Counted from the first letter of the stretch, positions 1-8,600 are shown. The stretch: 57,479 nt of DNA from Thermobacillus xylanilyticus (GCF_907165215.1 NZ_CAJRAY010000024.1:96266-153744); one strand, 5' to 3'. Translations and numbers: made by a program. Notes: generated by a model from the letters alone, not told the origin.

Positions 1-1
1 G

Positions 2-319
2 CTCGGGCACAGCACAAGCATGGCCGTTCTTGTCGCGGTGATGACCTTGTACGGCCTCGGGTTCGCGCTGCTGTTCCCGGCGATGAACACGCTGCTCATC
101 CACGGCACGACGGAAACGAACCGCGGACAAGCCTACGGCTGGTTCTACGCGCTGTTCTCGGCGGGCACGGTGGCCGGTTCGTCCGGCATCGGACTCGTGC
201 CGCTGCCGGTTGCGGGACAGTTCATCGTGACGGGCTGCGTCATGCTCGCCTGCGTTGCGGCCGTGCTGCTGACCGCGCCGAGAGCGAAGATTTTGGCTGG
301 ATCGGATCAAGGAAATTAA
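2..319 (+). CDS. MFS transporter, C-terminal part (cut by window edge)
   Basis: The frame is open from the first bases of the window to the TAA at 317-319, so only the last ~105 residues are present. They contain at least three hydrophobic helices (VAVMTLYGLGFALLFPAMNT, a Gly/Ala-rich helix around FYALFSAGTVAGSSGIG, and a last helix ending LLTAPRAK) and a short polar tail. The 'GxAYGWFYALFSAG' stretch resembles the TM10-TM11 region of 12-TM drug or sugar efflux permeases of the major facilitator superfamily. An inner-membrane secondary transporter is inferred; the substrate cannot be told from this fragment. Confidence 0.72.
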   Translation, partial: LGHSTSMAVLVAVMTLYGLGFALLFPAMNTLLIHGTTETNRGQAYGWFYALFSAGTVAGSSGIGLVPLPVAGQFIVTGCVMLACVAAVLLTAPRAKILAGSDQGN

Positions 320-366
320 GGGAATACTAACGGCGATGACCGCAGTGGAAAGCGCGGGGGGTTGCC

Positions 367-1047
367 GTGAGCCATTATTTGCATATCACCGTGGATCTGC
401 TGTTCGGGTTCGCAGGACTGTTTGTTTTCAATCAGGTGCTCGGCAAGGCGCATTTTTCCAAGCTGACGCCGTTCGAATTCGTCGCCATACTGGTGCTCGG
501 AGATCTGGTCGGCAACGCGGTCTACCAGCCGGATGTGACGGCGGCGCAGATTGTGTACGGTATCCTGATCTGGGGGCTGATCATTTACGCCATCGGGCGG
601 TTGACCTTGAAGTCGAAAAAGATGCGCACGCTGTTCGAAGGCGAGCCGTCCATCGTCATCCGGCGCGGGCATCTGCAATACGACGTCATGCGCCGCAACA
701 TGCTGGATCTCGACCAGCTGCTCAGCATGCTGCGGCAGCAGGGGTATTTCTCGCTGCGCGAGATCGAGTACGCCGTCCTCGAGACGAACGGCATGATCAG
801 CGTGCTGCCGAAGCGGCCGTACGGACCGCCGACGCGCGCGGATCTCGGCCTGCACGGCGTGGGCGGACGGGTGCCGATTACGCTGATCCTCGACGGCCGG
901 CTGCAGTCGGACAACCTGGGGAAGGCGTCCTTGTCCGAACCGTGGCTGAAGCAGCAGTTGGCAGATCGGGGCATCACTTCGTATGAGGGCGTCCTGTACG
1001 CGGACTGGGACCCCGAAGAAGGACTGTTCGTTATGCCGCATCAATGA
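367..1047 (+). CDS. DUF421 (YetF-type) membrane protein
   Basis: 226 residues from a GTG start at 367. The N-terminal ~80 residues hold three hydrophobic helices, including the family pattern LTPFEFVAILVLGDLVGNAVY. The remainder is a soluble domain with the DUF421 features: LKSKKMRTLFEGEPSIVIRRG (written here as LKSKKMRTLFEG, then PSIVIRRG), a Q-rich LLSMLRQQGYFSLREIEYAVLE region cut as LLSMLRQQGYF and LREIEYAVLE, and NGMISVLPK. Length matches the family (~220-290). B. subtilis paralogues (YetF, YrbG, YdfR) are membrane-anchored and several are spore associated; the biochemical role is not established. No partner gene is apparent; it converges on the flavoprotein gene at 1114. Confidence 0.85.
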   Translation: MSHYLHITVDLLFGFAGLFVFNQVLGKAHFSKLTPFEFVAILVLGDLVGNAVYQPDVTAAQIVYGILIWGLIIYAIGRLTLKSKKMRTLFEGEPSIVIRRGHLQYDVMRRNMLDLDQLLSMLRQQGYFSLREIEYAVLETNGMISVLPKRPYGPPTRADLGLHGVGGRVPITLILDGRLQSDNLGKASLSEPWLKQQLADRGITSYEGVLYADWDPEEGLFVMPHQ

Positions 1048-1107
1048 GAAACGGCAGCCGAACTGACGCCGTGTTGTCTCGAGCGTCGGTTCAGGCTGCC
1101 GTTTTCT
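1048..1107. terminator. Bidirectional terminator hairpin
   Basis: Arms AAACGGCAGCC and GGCTGCCGTTT, extended inward by GAAC/GGTTC and TGACG/CGTC pairs, lie between the convergent DUF421 and flavoprotein genes. A T-run follows on the plus strand and the A-run precedes it, so it could serve both genes. Confidence 0.75.
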
Positions 1108-1113
1108 GATGGC

Positions 1114-1680
1114 TCAGGATTTCAGCACGTCGTGGTCGACGTACCGTTCGCCGTTCAGCTTGCTGATGACGTTGATCGCGACTTTCGCGCCGTCGCCGGC
1201 GGTGATGATCGTATGGACGCTGACGCCCGCCACCGTGCCGGCGGCCCAGATGCCGTCGATGTTCGTCCGGCCGTCCGCGTCGACGTCAATGACCGTCTTG
1301 ATGCGCGGCTCGGTGCCGTCTTTCAGCTTCAGGCCGATCTTCTCGGCGAGGTCCGTCAGCAGGCCGGTTGCGATGATGACTTGTCCGGCTTCGAAAGACT
1401 CGCCGCCTTCCGTCTCAATGCGGAACTTGTCTCCGTCCTTCACGATGTTCGTGACCGTCGCCTGCTTCACTTCCGCGCCGAATTTTGCCGCCTGCTTCTT
1501 GCCGGTCTCGACCAGATCGGGACCCGTAATCTCCGGAACGCCGTAATGGTTCTCGATCCAGGCCCGCTTCGTGATGCTCTTGTCATTGTCGAGCAGCAGC
1601 GTCTTCTTGCCCGCTTTGGCCGTGAACAGCGCGGCGCTTGCGCCCGCCGGTCCGGCGCCGATAATGGCGATGTCAAACAT
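1114..1680 (-). CDS. Short FAD-dependent oxidoreductase, thioredoxin-reductase-like
   Basis: 188 residues from the ATG at 1680, chosen because AAGGAG lies ~10 nt upstream and the protein then begins MFDIAIIGAGPAG, the N-terminal dinucleotide-binding motif. A second FAD contact region is near the C-terminus (GIWAAGTVAG ... TIITAGDGAKVA), as in thioredoxin reductases. The central NAD(P)H domain with its CxxC, found in ~310-residue TrxR, is absent, and the protein contains no cysteine at all. It therefore cannot use a TrxR disulfide mechanism; it may bind FAD and work with another reductase or bind a different electron donor. Expressed from its own promoter carrying an inverted repeat. Confidence 0.8.
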   Translation of the reverse strand: MFDIAIIGAGPAGASAALFTAKAGKKTLLLDNDKSITKRAWIENHYGVPEITGPDLVETGKKQAAKFGAEVKQATVTNIVKDGDKFRIETEGGESFEAGQVIIATGLLTDLAEKIGLKLKDGTEPRIKTVIDVDADGRTNIDGIWAAGTVAGVSVHTIITAGDGAKVAINVISKLNGERYVDHDVLKS

Positions 1681-1735
1681 CTCCACCCACTCCTTCGCCC
1701 ATGAAATCAATGCGAATACAACTTGATGCCACAGG

Positions 1736-1756
1736 AACATTTTATACAAAAATGTT
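1736..1756. promoter_or_regulatory. Inverted repeat overlapping the flavoprotein promoter
   Basis: AACATTTT-ATACA-AAAATGTT, a perfect 8-bp inverted repeat with a 5-bp spacer. It covers the -10 region of the minus-strand promoter, the usual position for a repressor operator. It does not fit the consensus of PerR, Fur or Rex as I know them. Confidence 0.5.
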
Positions 1757-1767
1757 TCTAAAATCAA
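1739..1767 (-). promoter_or_regulatory. Promoter of the flavoprotein gene
   Basis: On the minus strand TTGATT (1762-1767) and TAAAAT (1739-1744) are separated by 17 bp, a good sigma-A pair, ~60 bp before the ATG. Confidence 0.55.
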
Positions 1768-2052
1768 AAGGATGACGGGAACGGGCGTGAAGGCGTGTAA
1801 GAGAAGGCTCTCGGAGGCATGCAGGGGTGGAGGACCGGGGGAGTCACGCGGTACCGTTAAAGTTCGAAAAATAGTCACAAATGTCGGAATAACGATTTAC
1901 CGTTTCGTCGGCGGGTCCGGTGCCCTGATCCGAAACGCCGCTGCGGACGGGCATCGGGCGCGGTTCGTGCAATTTTTTGGCTCCCGGGCGCAGGCTCGGC
2001 CGTATGTAAATGGTGGGCCTGCAAAGGCTGTGCCCGATGTGCGAAAGGGGTA
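1768..2052. other. Non-coding GC-rich stretch before the RND operon
   Basis: About 285 bases between the flavoprotein promoter and the RND regulatory region. No reading frame with a credible start and family resemblance and no clear hairpin terminator was found on either strand. Confidence 0.4.
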
Positions 2053-2066
2053 TGACCGTCCGGTCA
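2053..2066. promoter_or_regulatory. TetR-type operator, upstream copy
   Basis: TGACCG-TC-CGGTCA, a perfect palindrome with a 2-bp centre, of the form bound by many TetR/AcrR repressors of efflux pumps. It sits just upstream of the -35 box of the RND promoter. The likely ligand is the TetR protein encoded at 5396. Confidence 0.6.
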
Positions 2067-2080
2067 ACGGAGGTGTTCAT

Positions 2081-2110
2081 TTGAAATTCAATATTTTGAT
2101 AAGATAGAAT
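2081..2110 (+). promoter_or_regulatory. Promoter of the RND-tetR operon
   Basis: TTGAAA (2081-2086) and TAGAAT (2105-2110) with an 18-bp spacer in a short AT-rich stretch, ~50 bp before the TTG start of the pump gene. Confidence 0.55.
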
Positions 2111-2120
2111 ATTACCATTC

Positions 2121-2134
2121 TGAACAATCGGTCA
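2121..2134. promoter_or_regulatory. TetR-type operator, downstream degenerate copy
   Basis: TGAACAATCGGTCA keeps the right arm CGGTCA and the first three bases of the left arm of the 2053 palindrome, at the same 14-bp length. It lies just after the predicted transcription start, so the two copies bracket the promoter. Confidence 0.45.
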
Positions 2135-2161
2135 GCACAACAGACAAAGGAGTGGAATTGG

Positions 2162-5100
2162 TTGAACGGCATCATCCGATTTTCGCTGAACAACAAGTTT
2201 GCGCTGTGGATCATGACCATCATCGTCGTGGCGGCCGGTCTCTACGCCGGACTCACGATGAAGCAGGAAACGATCCCGGACATCAACGTTCCGGTTATTT
2301 CGGTAACGACGATCTATCCGGGCGCGGCGCCCGACGAGGTGGCGGAGCAGGTGACGCGTCCGATCGAGCAGCGGCTCCGCAATTTAAACGGTGTCAACCT
2401 GCTGCAATCCATGTCGATGGAGAACGTCTCGTCGCTTTTCATTCAGTATGACTATGAGAAGGACATGAAAGAGGCGCTCGAGGAAGCCCGCGAAGCGGTG
2501 GACAGCGTCAAACTGCCCGAAGGCGCTTCGAAACCGACGCTCTCCCGGATTACGATCAACGCCTTCCCGGTGCTGGCCGTCAGCGTCAGCAGCGACACGC
2601 TGTCGCTCGAGGAACTTACCGCGGTCATCGAAGAGGATCTGCGGCCGTCACTCGAAGGCCTTGACGGGGTATCGGAAGTCCAGATCTCGGGCCAATACGT
2701 TCGTGAAGTCATCCTGACCTGGAAAGAGGACAAGCTGGCGGAGTACGGCCTCAGCAAGGATACAGTCCAGGGCATCATCCAGGGTTCGGTGCTGAAGGCG
2801 CCGCTCGGTCTGTTCGAGATGGAGAACACGCAGAAAAACATCGTCGTGGACGGCGGCGTGCGTTCGCTGGAGGATCTGCGCAATCTGGCCATTCCGCTCA
2901 TCCCGTCCGGCGGTGAAGGAACGGGTGCCGGCATGGGCGGCGCTGGCGGCATGGGTGACGCTGCGGGCATGAACCCCGCGGCCGGCATGGGCGGTGCCGC
3001 TGGCATGGATGCAGCAACAGGCATGGACGGTGCCGCAGGCATGGAAGCCGGCGCGGGCGACGCCGATCTGCTCGCCGCGCTGATGAACAGCGGCTTGCCC
3101 ACGGTTCCGCTCTCCGAGATCGCGGACATCGAGCTCGTCGGCAAGGCGGAGTCGATCTCGCGCACGAACGGCCGGGAGTCCGTCGCCGTGCAGATCATCA
3201 AGGCGCCGGAGGCGAACACGGTCGAAGTCGTGAACAAGGTCAAGGCCGAGCTCGACGCCTTCCAAGAAGACACCGAAGGTCTGAACATCATCACGATGCT
3301 CGACCAGGGCGAACCGATCGAGCAATCGGTCGCGACGATGCTCGAGAAGGCGCTGTTCGGGGCGATCTTCGCAGTCATCATCATCCTGCTCTTCCTGCGC
3401 AATGTGCGCTCGACGCTGATCGCGGTCATCTCGATCCCGATGTCGCTGCTGATCGGCATCCTGCTGCTGAAGCTGAACAACATCACGCTTAACATCATGA
3501 CGCTGGGCGCGATGACGGTCGCGATCGGCCGGGTCGTGGACGACTCGATCGTCGTCATCGAGAACATTTACCGGCGCATGTCGCTGACCGGCGAGCAACT
3601 GAAGGGCAAGGCGCTCATCCTCTCGGCGACGAAGGAAATGTTCATCCCGATCATGTCGTCGACGATCGTGACGATCGCGGTCTTCGTGCCGCTCGGCCTC
3701 GTCAGCGGCATGGTGGGCGAGCTGTTCCTGCCGTTCGCACTGACGATGGTGTACTCGCTGCTGGCGTCGCTGCTCGTCGCGATCACAATCGTGCCGATGC
3801 TGGCACATACGCTGTTCAAGCGCGGCCTGTCCAAGGGCAAGCATTCCGAAGGCCCCGGCACGCTGGCGAAAGCGTACCAGAAGGGACTGCGCTGGGCGCT
3901 CAGCCACAAGATCGTGACGTTCTTGGTCGCGGTGCTGCTGCTGGCGGCCAGCGTCGGCCTCAGCGGATTCATCGGCACGAGCTTCCTGCCGGAAGAAGAG
4001 CAGAAATACGCAATACTCACCTATTCGCCCGCACCGGGTGAACTCCAGGACGAAGTGGTGGACCTGGCGACGAAGGCGGAGGGCTATCTGCTGAACCGCG
4101 CCGACGTGACGGACATGCAGTTTGCGGTCGGCAGTCAGGGCGGCAGCATGATGGGCTTCGGCTCTGACCGCTCCGCACTGTTCTATGTGCTGTTCCAGAG
4201 CGACATCAAGAACTTTGAAGAAGTGAAGGAGCAGGTGCTCGCCGACGTGCAGGCGAAAGCCCCGGGCGAAGGCGAGTGGGGAATGCTCGACATGTCCAGC
4301 GTCATGGGCACGGGCAGCTTCAGCCTGACCGTCTACGGCGACAGCTACGAAGAAATCAAGGACGCGGCCGAAAAAATCAAGACGCTCATGGAAGAGGATT
4401 CGAACTTCAAGGACATCGAGACGGGACTGGAAGAGACCTACGACCAGTACACGCTGCTCGCGGATCAGGCGCAGCTCAGCCGGTACGGGCTGACGACCGG
4501 CAACATCATGCTCGCGCTCGCTCCGGTGCGGGAGCGGCCCGTCCTGACGACGATCCAGGAAGACGGCGAAGTGTACAACGTGTACGTGCAGTCGGAGGCG
4601 AAGCAGTACGACACGATCGACGATATGACCGGCGTGACGCTCACCTCGCCGCTCGGCTTCGAAGTGCCGATCCGGGATGTCGTGAAGGTCGAAAGCGGAG
4701 AATCGCCGAACGCGATCAACCTGATGGACGGCCGGCTGTATACGAACATCACGGCCGAAGTGACGACCGCCGACGTCGGCAAGGCTTCTTCCGAACTGAA
4801 GCAAAAGATCAACGATCTTGAGCTGCCGGCATCGGTGGATGTCGAGTTCGGCGGCGTCGTCGAGCAGATGAACGAGACGTTCACCCAGCTCGGCCTGGCG
4901 ATGGCCGCCGCGGTCGCGATCGTCTACCTCGTGCTCGTCATCACGTTCGGCGGCGGACTGGCGCCGTTCGCGATCCTGTTCTCGCTGCCGTTCACGGCGA
5001 TCGGCGCGTTCATCGCGCTGCTGCTGGCCGGCGAAACGCTGAACGTCTCGGCGATGATGGGGCTGCTCATGCTGATCGGCATCGTCGTCACGAACGCAAT

Positions 5101-5395
5101 CGTCCTGATCGACCGCGTCATTCACAAGGAACGGGACGGCCTCGCGACGCGGGAAGCGCTGATCGAGGCGGCCGGCACCCGTCTGCGCCCGATTCTGATG
5201 ACCGCCCTCGCGACGGTCGGCGCCCTGCTGCCGATGCTGTTCAGCCTCGAAGGCGCGGGCATCATTTCGAAGGGACTGGCGGTGACGGTCATCGGCGGCC
5301 TGACCAGTTCGACGCTGCTCACGCTGTTCATCGTGCCGGCGATCTACGAAGTGCTGATGCGCTTCCGCCGCAAGCAGGCCGAGGAGCGGATCTGA
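2162..5395 (+). CDS. RND efflux transporter (AcrB/SwrC-like)
   Basis: 1077 residues from TTG at 2162, with AAAGGAG 9 nt upstream. It has the two-fold RND layout: TM1 near the start, a first extracytoplasmic domain, TM2-6 around residues 390-550, a second large loop, and TM8-12 from ~910 to 1065. The TM4 proton-relay aspartates are present in GRVVDDSIVVIENIYR. The closest known Gram-positive relative is B. subtilis SwrC (YerP), which exports surfactin-like compounds and confers tolerance. Residues ~250-301 form an unusual Gly/Ala/Met repeat (motifs AAGM, GAGMGG) inserted in the first loop. The next gene is its TetR regulator, which begins on the base after the stop codon. There is no adaptor or outer-membrane partner nearby. 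Confidence 0.93.
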   Translation: MNGIIRFSLNNKFALWIMTIIVVAAGLYAGLTMKQETIPDINVPVISVTTIYPGAAPDEVAEQVTRPIEQRLRNLNGVNLLQSMSMENVSSLFIQYDYEKDMKEALEEAREAVDSVKLPEGASKPTLSRITINAFPVLAVSVSSDTLSLEELTAVIEEDLRPSLEGLDGVSEVQISGQYVREVILTWKEDKLAEYGLSKDTVQGIIQGSVLKAPLGLFEMENTQKNIVVDGGVRSLEDLRNLAIPLIPSGGEGTGAGMGGAGGMGDAAGMNPAAGMGGAAGMDAATGMDGAAGMEAGAGDADLLAALMNSGLPTVPLSEIADIELVGKAESISRTNGRESVAVQIIKAPEANTVEVVNKVKAELDAFQEDTEGLNIITMLDQGEPIEQSVATMLEKALFGAIFAVIIILLFLRNVRSTLIAVISIPMSLLIGILLLKLNNITLNIMTLGAMTVAIGRVVDDSIVVIENIYRRMSLTGEQLKGKALILSATKEMFIPIMSSTIVTIAVFVPLGLVSGMVGELFLPFALTMVYSLLASLLVAITIVPMLAHTLFKRGLSKGKHSEGPGTLAKAYQKGLRWALSHKIVTFLVAVLLLAASVGLSGFIGTSFLPEEEQKYAILTYSPAPGELQDEVVDLATKAEGYLLNRADVTDMQFAVGSQGGSMMGFGSDRSALFYVLFQSDIKNFEEVKEQVLADVQAKAPGEGEWGMLDMSSVMGTGSFSLTVYGDSYEEIKDAAEKIKTLMEEDSNFKDIETGLEETYDQYTLLADQAQLSRYGLTTGNIMLALAPVRERPVLTTIQEDGEVYNVYVQSEAKQYDTIDDMTGVTLTSPLGFEVPIRDVVKVESGESPNAINLMDGRLYTNITAEVTTADVGKASSELKQKINDLELPASVDVEFGGVVEQMNETFTQLGLAMAAAVAIVYLVLVITFGGGLAPFAILFSLPFTAIGAFIALLLAGETLNVSAMMGLLMLIGIVVTNAIVLIDRVIHKERDGLATREALIEAAGTRLRPILMTALATVGALLPMLFSLEGAGIISKGLAVTVIGGLTSSTLLTLFIVPAIYEVLMRFRRKQAEERI

Positions 5396-6280
5396 TTGTC
5401 GGACAAGAAACGGATGATCGTGTCCGCCGCCCTGCGCGTGTTCGCGCGCAAAGGCTACCGCGCGGCGTCGATCCAGGAAATCGCCGAGGAAGCCGGGGTG
5501 GCGAAAGGTTCGATCTACCTCCATTTCAAATCGAAGGACGAGCTCGCGCTGGCCGCCGTCTCCGACGTCTACGACCGCGTCCGGCGGCGTATGGCGGAGC
5601 TGGAGTCGGATGACGGCCTGACGCCGCGCGAGCGGTTCATCCGCCAGCTCGAGGCGCAGCTCGCCGTGGGCTCGGAGAACGCCGAATGGATTCGCCGGCT
5701 CTGGCATGATCACGCAACTGAAATCCACGAAGCGCTGCCCGGATTCGTCCTCCGGATCCGGGCGGAGACGGCGGATTGGCTGCAGCGTTCGATCCGCAGT
5801 GTCTACGGCGAAGCGTGCGGGCCGTATGCCTGCGACATCGCGCTGCTGATGCAGGGCGCGATCGGCGAGTTCATCGGCTACTTCCTGCTCGGCGGCAAGC
5901 CGCTCGAACCGCAGCGGCTGGCGCGGTATCTTGTCGCCCGGATGGACGACATCGCCGCCGGGCTGTCCGGCAGCGGCGAGCGTCCGCTCGTTGCGGGCGA
6001 TGAGCTCGAAGCGCTGGTCCGGAGTTTGGCCGGCGGCTGCGGACCGGCGTTGCGGCAGACCGCGATCCGGGAACTGCGGGAACAGTTGGAAGCCCTCCGG
6101 ACGGACGGCGCGGATACGGGCGAGCTGGAGGAAGCGCTGGGCGTGCTGGAGGCCGAGACGGCGAAACTGTTGCCGAACCGCGTCATTCTGCGCGCCATGC
6201 TGGGCCATGTGCGCGCCCTCGCGCCCGAGCCGCTCCGACCGGCCATCGACCGGCTGGAAAGGGAAATGCAGCAGATGTGA
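5396..6280 (+). CDS. TetR/AcrR family transcriptional regulator
   Basis: 294 residues from a TTG start directly abutting the RND stop codon; GAGGAG inside the end of the pump gene supplies the ribosome site. The N-terminal ~50 residues carry the TetR helix-turn-helix (IQEIAEEAGVAKGSIYLHF). The C-terminal part is longer than usual (TetR proteins are mostly ~200 residues) and adds an Arg/Leu/Glu-rich helical tail from about residue 195. Co-transcription with the pump and the TetR-type palindromes at 2053 and 2121 suggest that it represses its own operon until a pump substrate binds. Confidence 0.9.
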   Translation: MSDKKRMIVSAALRVFARKGYRAASIQEIAEEAGVAKGSIYLHFKSKDELALAAVSDVYDRVRRRMAELESDDGLTPRERFIRQLEAQLAVGSENAEWIRRLWHDHATEIHEALPGFVLRIRAETADWLQRSIRSVYGEACGPYACDIALLMQGAIGEFIGYFLLGGKPLEPQRLARYLVARMDDIAAGLSGSGERPLVAGDELEALVRSLAGGCGPALRQTAIRELREQLEALRTDGADTGELEEALGVLEAETAKLLPNRVILRAMLGHVRALAPEPLRPAIDRLEREMQQM

Positions 6281-6308
6281 AAACCGCTGCCGCCGGCAGC
6301 GGTTTTTC
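6280..6308 (+). terminator. Rho-independent terminator of the RND-tetR operon
   Basis: AAACCGCTGCC-GCC-GGCAGCGGTTT followed by TT immediately after the tetR stop; perfect 11-bp stem. Confidence 0.85.
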
Positions 6309-6397
6309 TGTTGGCGCGGAGAAGGCCGCGCGGACATATTTCGAAGCCGCATACCTTATACTACGCATGAACCAGAACAGGACGGGGAAGTGAACGC

Positions 6398-7744
6398 ATG
6401 GCATTCATTGTCCTCATCGTGCTCATCCTGCTGAACGCCTTTTTCGCCGCTTCCGAGATCGCGCTCATCTCGCTGAACGACAACCGGATTCGCGCGATGG
6501 CGGAGGACGGACACAAGAAAGCGAAACTGCTCGAGGGATTGCTGCGCGAACCGAGCCGGTTCCTCGCGACCATTCAGATCGGGATCACGCTGGCCGGATT
6601 TCTCGCGAGCGCGTTCGCGGCCGAGAGCTTCGCGGGCGATCTGGCGGCCTTCGCCGCGAAGCAGGGTGTGCCGGTGCCGCAGAAATTGCTGCATACGATC
6701 GCGCTCGTTGTCATCACGCTGGTGCTCTCCTATTTCACGCTCGTGTTCGGGGAACTGGTGCCGAAGCGGCTCGCGATGAAGAAAGCGGAGCCGATCGCGA
6801 TGCTCGCCATCCGTCCGCTCGTCTTCCTGTCGGCGGTCACCTCTCCCGTCGTACGGCTGCTCACCGGTTCGACGAACCTGATCGTGCGCCTGTTCGGCGT
6901 CGATCCGAACGCGGACGACGAAGAAGTGACGGAAGAAGAGATCCGGATGATGGTCGATGTCGGCGAGGAGCGGGGCGCGATCGACAAGACGGAGAAAATG
7001 ATGATCAACAACATTTTCGACTTCGACAACAAGACCGTCGGGGAGATCATGACCCACCGCATCGACGTCGTCGGCATTCCGCTTGAGGCGACGCTGAAGG
7101 ACATCGTCGCGACGATCGAAAGCGAGAAATATACGCGCTATCCCGTCTACCGCGAGCATATGGACAACATCGTCGGCATCCTGCACGTAAAGGACCTGAC
7201 CTTGCACGTCATGGACTGCGATGAAGAAGCGTTCGATCTGACGAAGCTGCTGCGCAAGCCGTATCATGTGCCGATGCAGCGCCCGATCGACGAAGTGTTC
7301 CGGGACTTCCAGAAGAACAAGGTCCACATGGCGATCGTCATCGACGAATACGGGGGAACGGCGGGCATTGTCACGATCGAGGATCTGCTCGAGGAGATCG
7401 TGGGCAACATTTTTGACGAATATGACGAGGATGTTCGCGATATTGTGAGAATGGACGACGGGTCGCTGCTCGTGAGCGGCATCGTCGACCTCGACGAGAT
7501 CGAGCGAATGCTGGACATCGGGCTGCCGACGGACCGGTACGACACGGTGAGCGGCTTCGTCATCGGGCAGCTCGGACGGTTCCCGGAGGCGGGCGACGAG
7601 GCGGAGATCGTCTGGGAAGGGTACATCTTCCGCGCGGAAGGGCCGGTCAACAAGCGGATCGCGAAGGTACGGATCGTGCCGCCGGGAAGCGGAGAAGCCG
7701 GGACTGCGGGGAAAATGGAAGACGTGACGGCCCCGGCCGAATGA
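6398..7744 (+). CDS. CNNM/CBS/CorC-HlyC domain membrane protein (hemolysin family)
   Basis: 448 residues. Residues 1-~190 are the CNNM (DUF21) membrane domain: an N-terminal helix (LIVLILLNAFFAASEIALIS), the LATIQIGITLAGFLASAFA segment and two more helices. Two CBS motifs follow (around VGEIMTHRIDVVGIP and YHVPMQRPIDEVFRDF), then the C-terminal CorC_HlyC domain after residue ~360. Members of this family in B. subtilis (for example MpfA/YhdP) act in Mg2+ export. The gene stands alone, with TTATACT upstream at about 6356 as a possible -10. Magnesium or cobalt efflux is inferred from the family. Confidence 0.9.
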   Translation: MAFIVLIVLILLNAFFAASEIALISLNDNRIRAMAEDGHKKAKLLEGLLREPSRFLATIQIGITLAGFLASAFAAESFAGDLAAFAAKQGVPVPQKLLHTIALVVITLVLSYFTLVFGELVPKRLAMKKAEPIAMLAIRPLVFLSAVTSPVVRLLTGSTNLIVRLFGVDPNADDEEVTEEEIRMMVDVGEERGAIDKTEKMMINNIFDFDNKTVGEIMTHRIDVVGIPLEATLKDIVATIESEKYTRYPVYREHMDNIVGILHVKDLTLHVMDCDEEAFDLTKLLRKPYHVPMQRPIDEVFRDFQKNKVHMAIVIDEYGGTAGIVTIEDLLEEIVGNIFDEYDEDVRDIVRMDDGSLLVSGIVDLDEIERMLDIGLPTDRYDTVSGFVIGQLGRFPEAGDEAEIVWEGYIFRAEGPVNKRIAKVRIVPPGSGEAGTAGKMEDVTAPAE

Positions 7745-7773
7745 CGATCCTTCCGCCGGCCCGACAAAAGGGC

Positions 7774-7801
7774 TTGCCGCCGACCGCGCTCGTGCTATAC
7801 T
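7774..7801 (+). promoter_or_regulatory. Promoter of the ZIP transporter gene
   Basis: TTGCCG (7774-7779) and TATACT (7796-7801) with a 16-bp spacer, 39 bp before the chosen start. Confidence 0.5.
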
Positions 7802-7840
7802 CGGAACTAGCGCACAGGAAAGCGGGAGGTGCTGGCGGTC

Positions 7841-8572
7841 TTGGAGGACGCTTTGCTCGGCAGTTTCGTATCGGCCATGGCGACGGTTCTGGGCGGGCTT
7901 CCGGTGCTCTTGATCCGGAAGATGTCCGAGCGGTGGAAAGACATTCTCGTCGCGTTCACGGCCGGCATCATGGTGTCCGCTTCGACGTTCGGCCTGCTTC
8001 CCCAGGCGATCGCCGAAGCCGGCTTCTGGACGATGACCGTCGGACTCGTGCTCGGCGTGCTGGTGCTGGATGTGATCGAGCGGAACATTCCCCATATCGA
8101 CGTCGAGAACAAAAACGGCATCCGCTCGCTCGACAACAAGGCGTTGCTCGTCATGATCGCGCTTTTCATCCACAATATTCCGGAAGGCCTCAGCACGGGG
8201 TTCAGCTACGCGAGCGGAAACGAAGGGCTCGGCCCGATGGTCGCGATCGCCATCGGAGCGCAGAATATGCCGGAGGGACTCATTCTGGCCGTGTTTCTGC
8301 TGAACGCGCGGACGCCCAAGCTGAAATCGCTGCTCATCGTGACGGCGACCGGCCTCATGGAGATGGTGTCTGCGGTGGTCGGCTACGGGGCGGCCAGCCG
8401 GATCGACGGGCTGATCGGCCCGGGGCTGGCGTTCGCGGCAGGGGCCATGCTGTTCATCGCGTACAAGGAACTCATTCCCGAAAGCCACGGTCACGGGTTC
8501 GAGCGGCCTTCGACCTACAGTTTTATCGCCGGGCTGCTCGCGATGATCTATATCGCGGAAGTGTTCGGCTGA
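7841..8572 (+). CDS. ZIP family divalent metal transporter
   Basis: 243 residues from TTG 7841. A GTG 12 nt earlier is in frame but overlaps the GGGAGG ribosome site, so the TTG, 11 nt after that site, is preferred. Seven to eight hydrophobic helices are visible. The two ZIP metal-binding helices are intact: HNIPEGLSTG (TM4) and GAQNMPEGLILAV (TM5), with the His, Asn, Pro and Glu residues that line the binuclear metal centre. Zn, Mn or Fe uptake or export is inferred from the family; the sequence gives no specificity. No metal-regulator box was recognised upstream. Confidence 0.9.
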   Translation: MEDALLGSFVSAMATVLGGLPVLLIRKMSERWKDILVAFTAGIMVSASTFGLLPQAIAEAGFWTMTVGLVLGVLVLDVIERNIPHIDVENKNGIRSLDNKALLVMIALFIHNIPEGLSTGFSYASGNEGLGPMVAIAIGAQNMPEGLILAVFLLNARTPKLKSLLIVTATGLMEMVSAVVGYGAASRIDGLIGPGLAFAAGAMLFIAYKELIPESHGHGFERPSTYSFIAGLLAMIYIAEVFG

Positions 8573-8600
8573 CTGGAAACCGGGAGAGAGGAGCGTACAT

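Noticed and set aside
2648-6352. A very long antisense reading frame opposite the RND pump and tetR
   Set aside because: Arg/His/Gln-rich composition with no domain; it spans two well-supported genes and results from GC-rich third positions.
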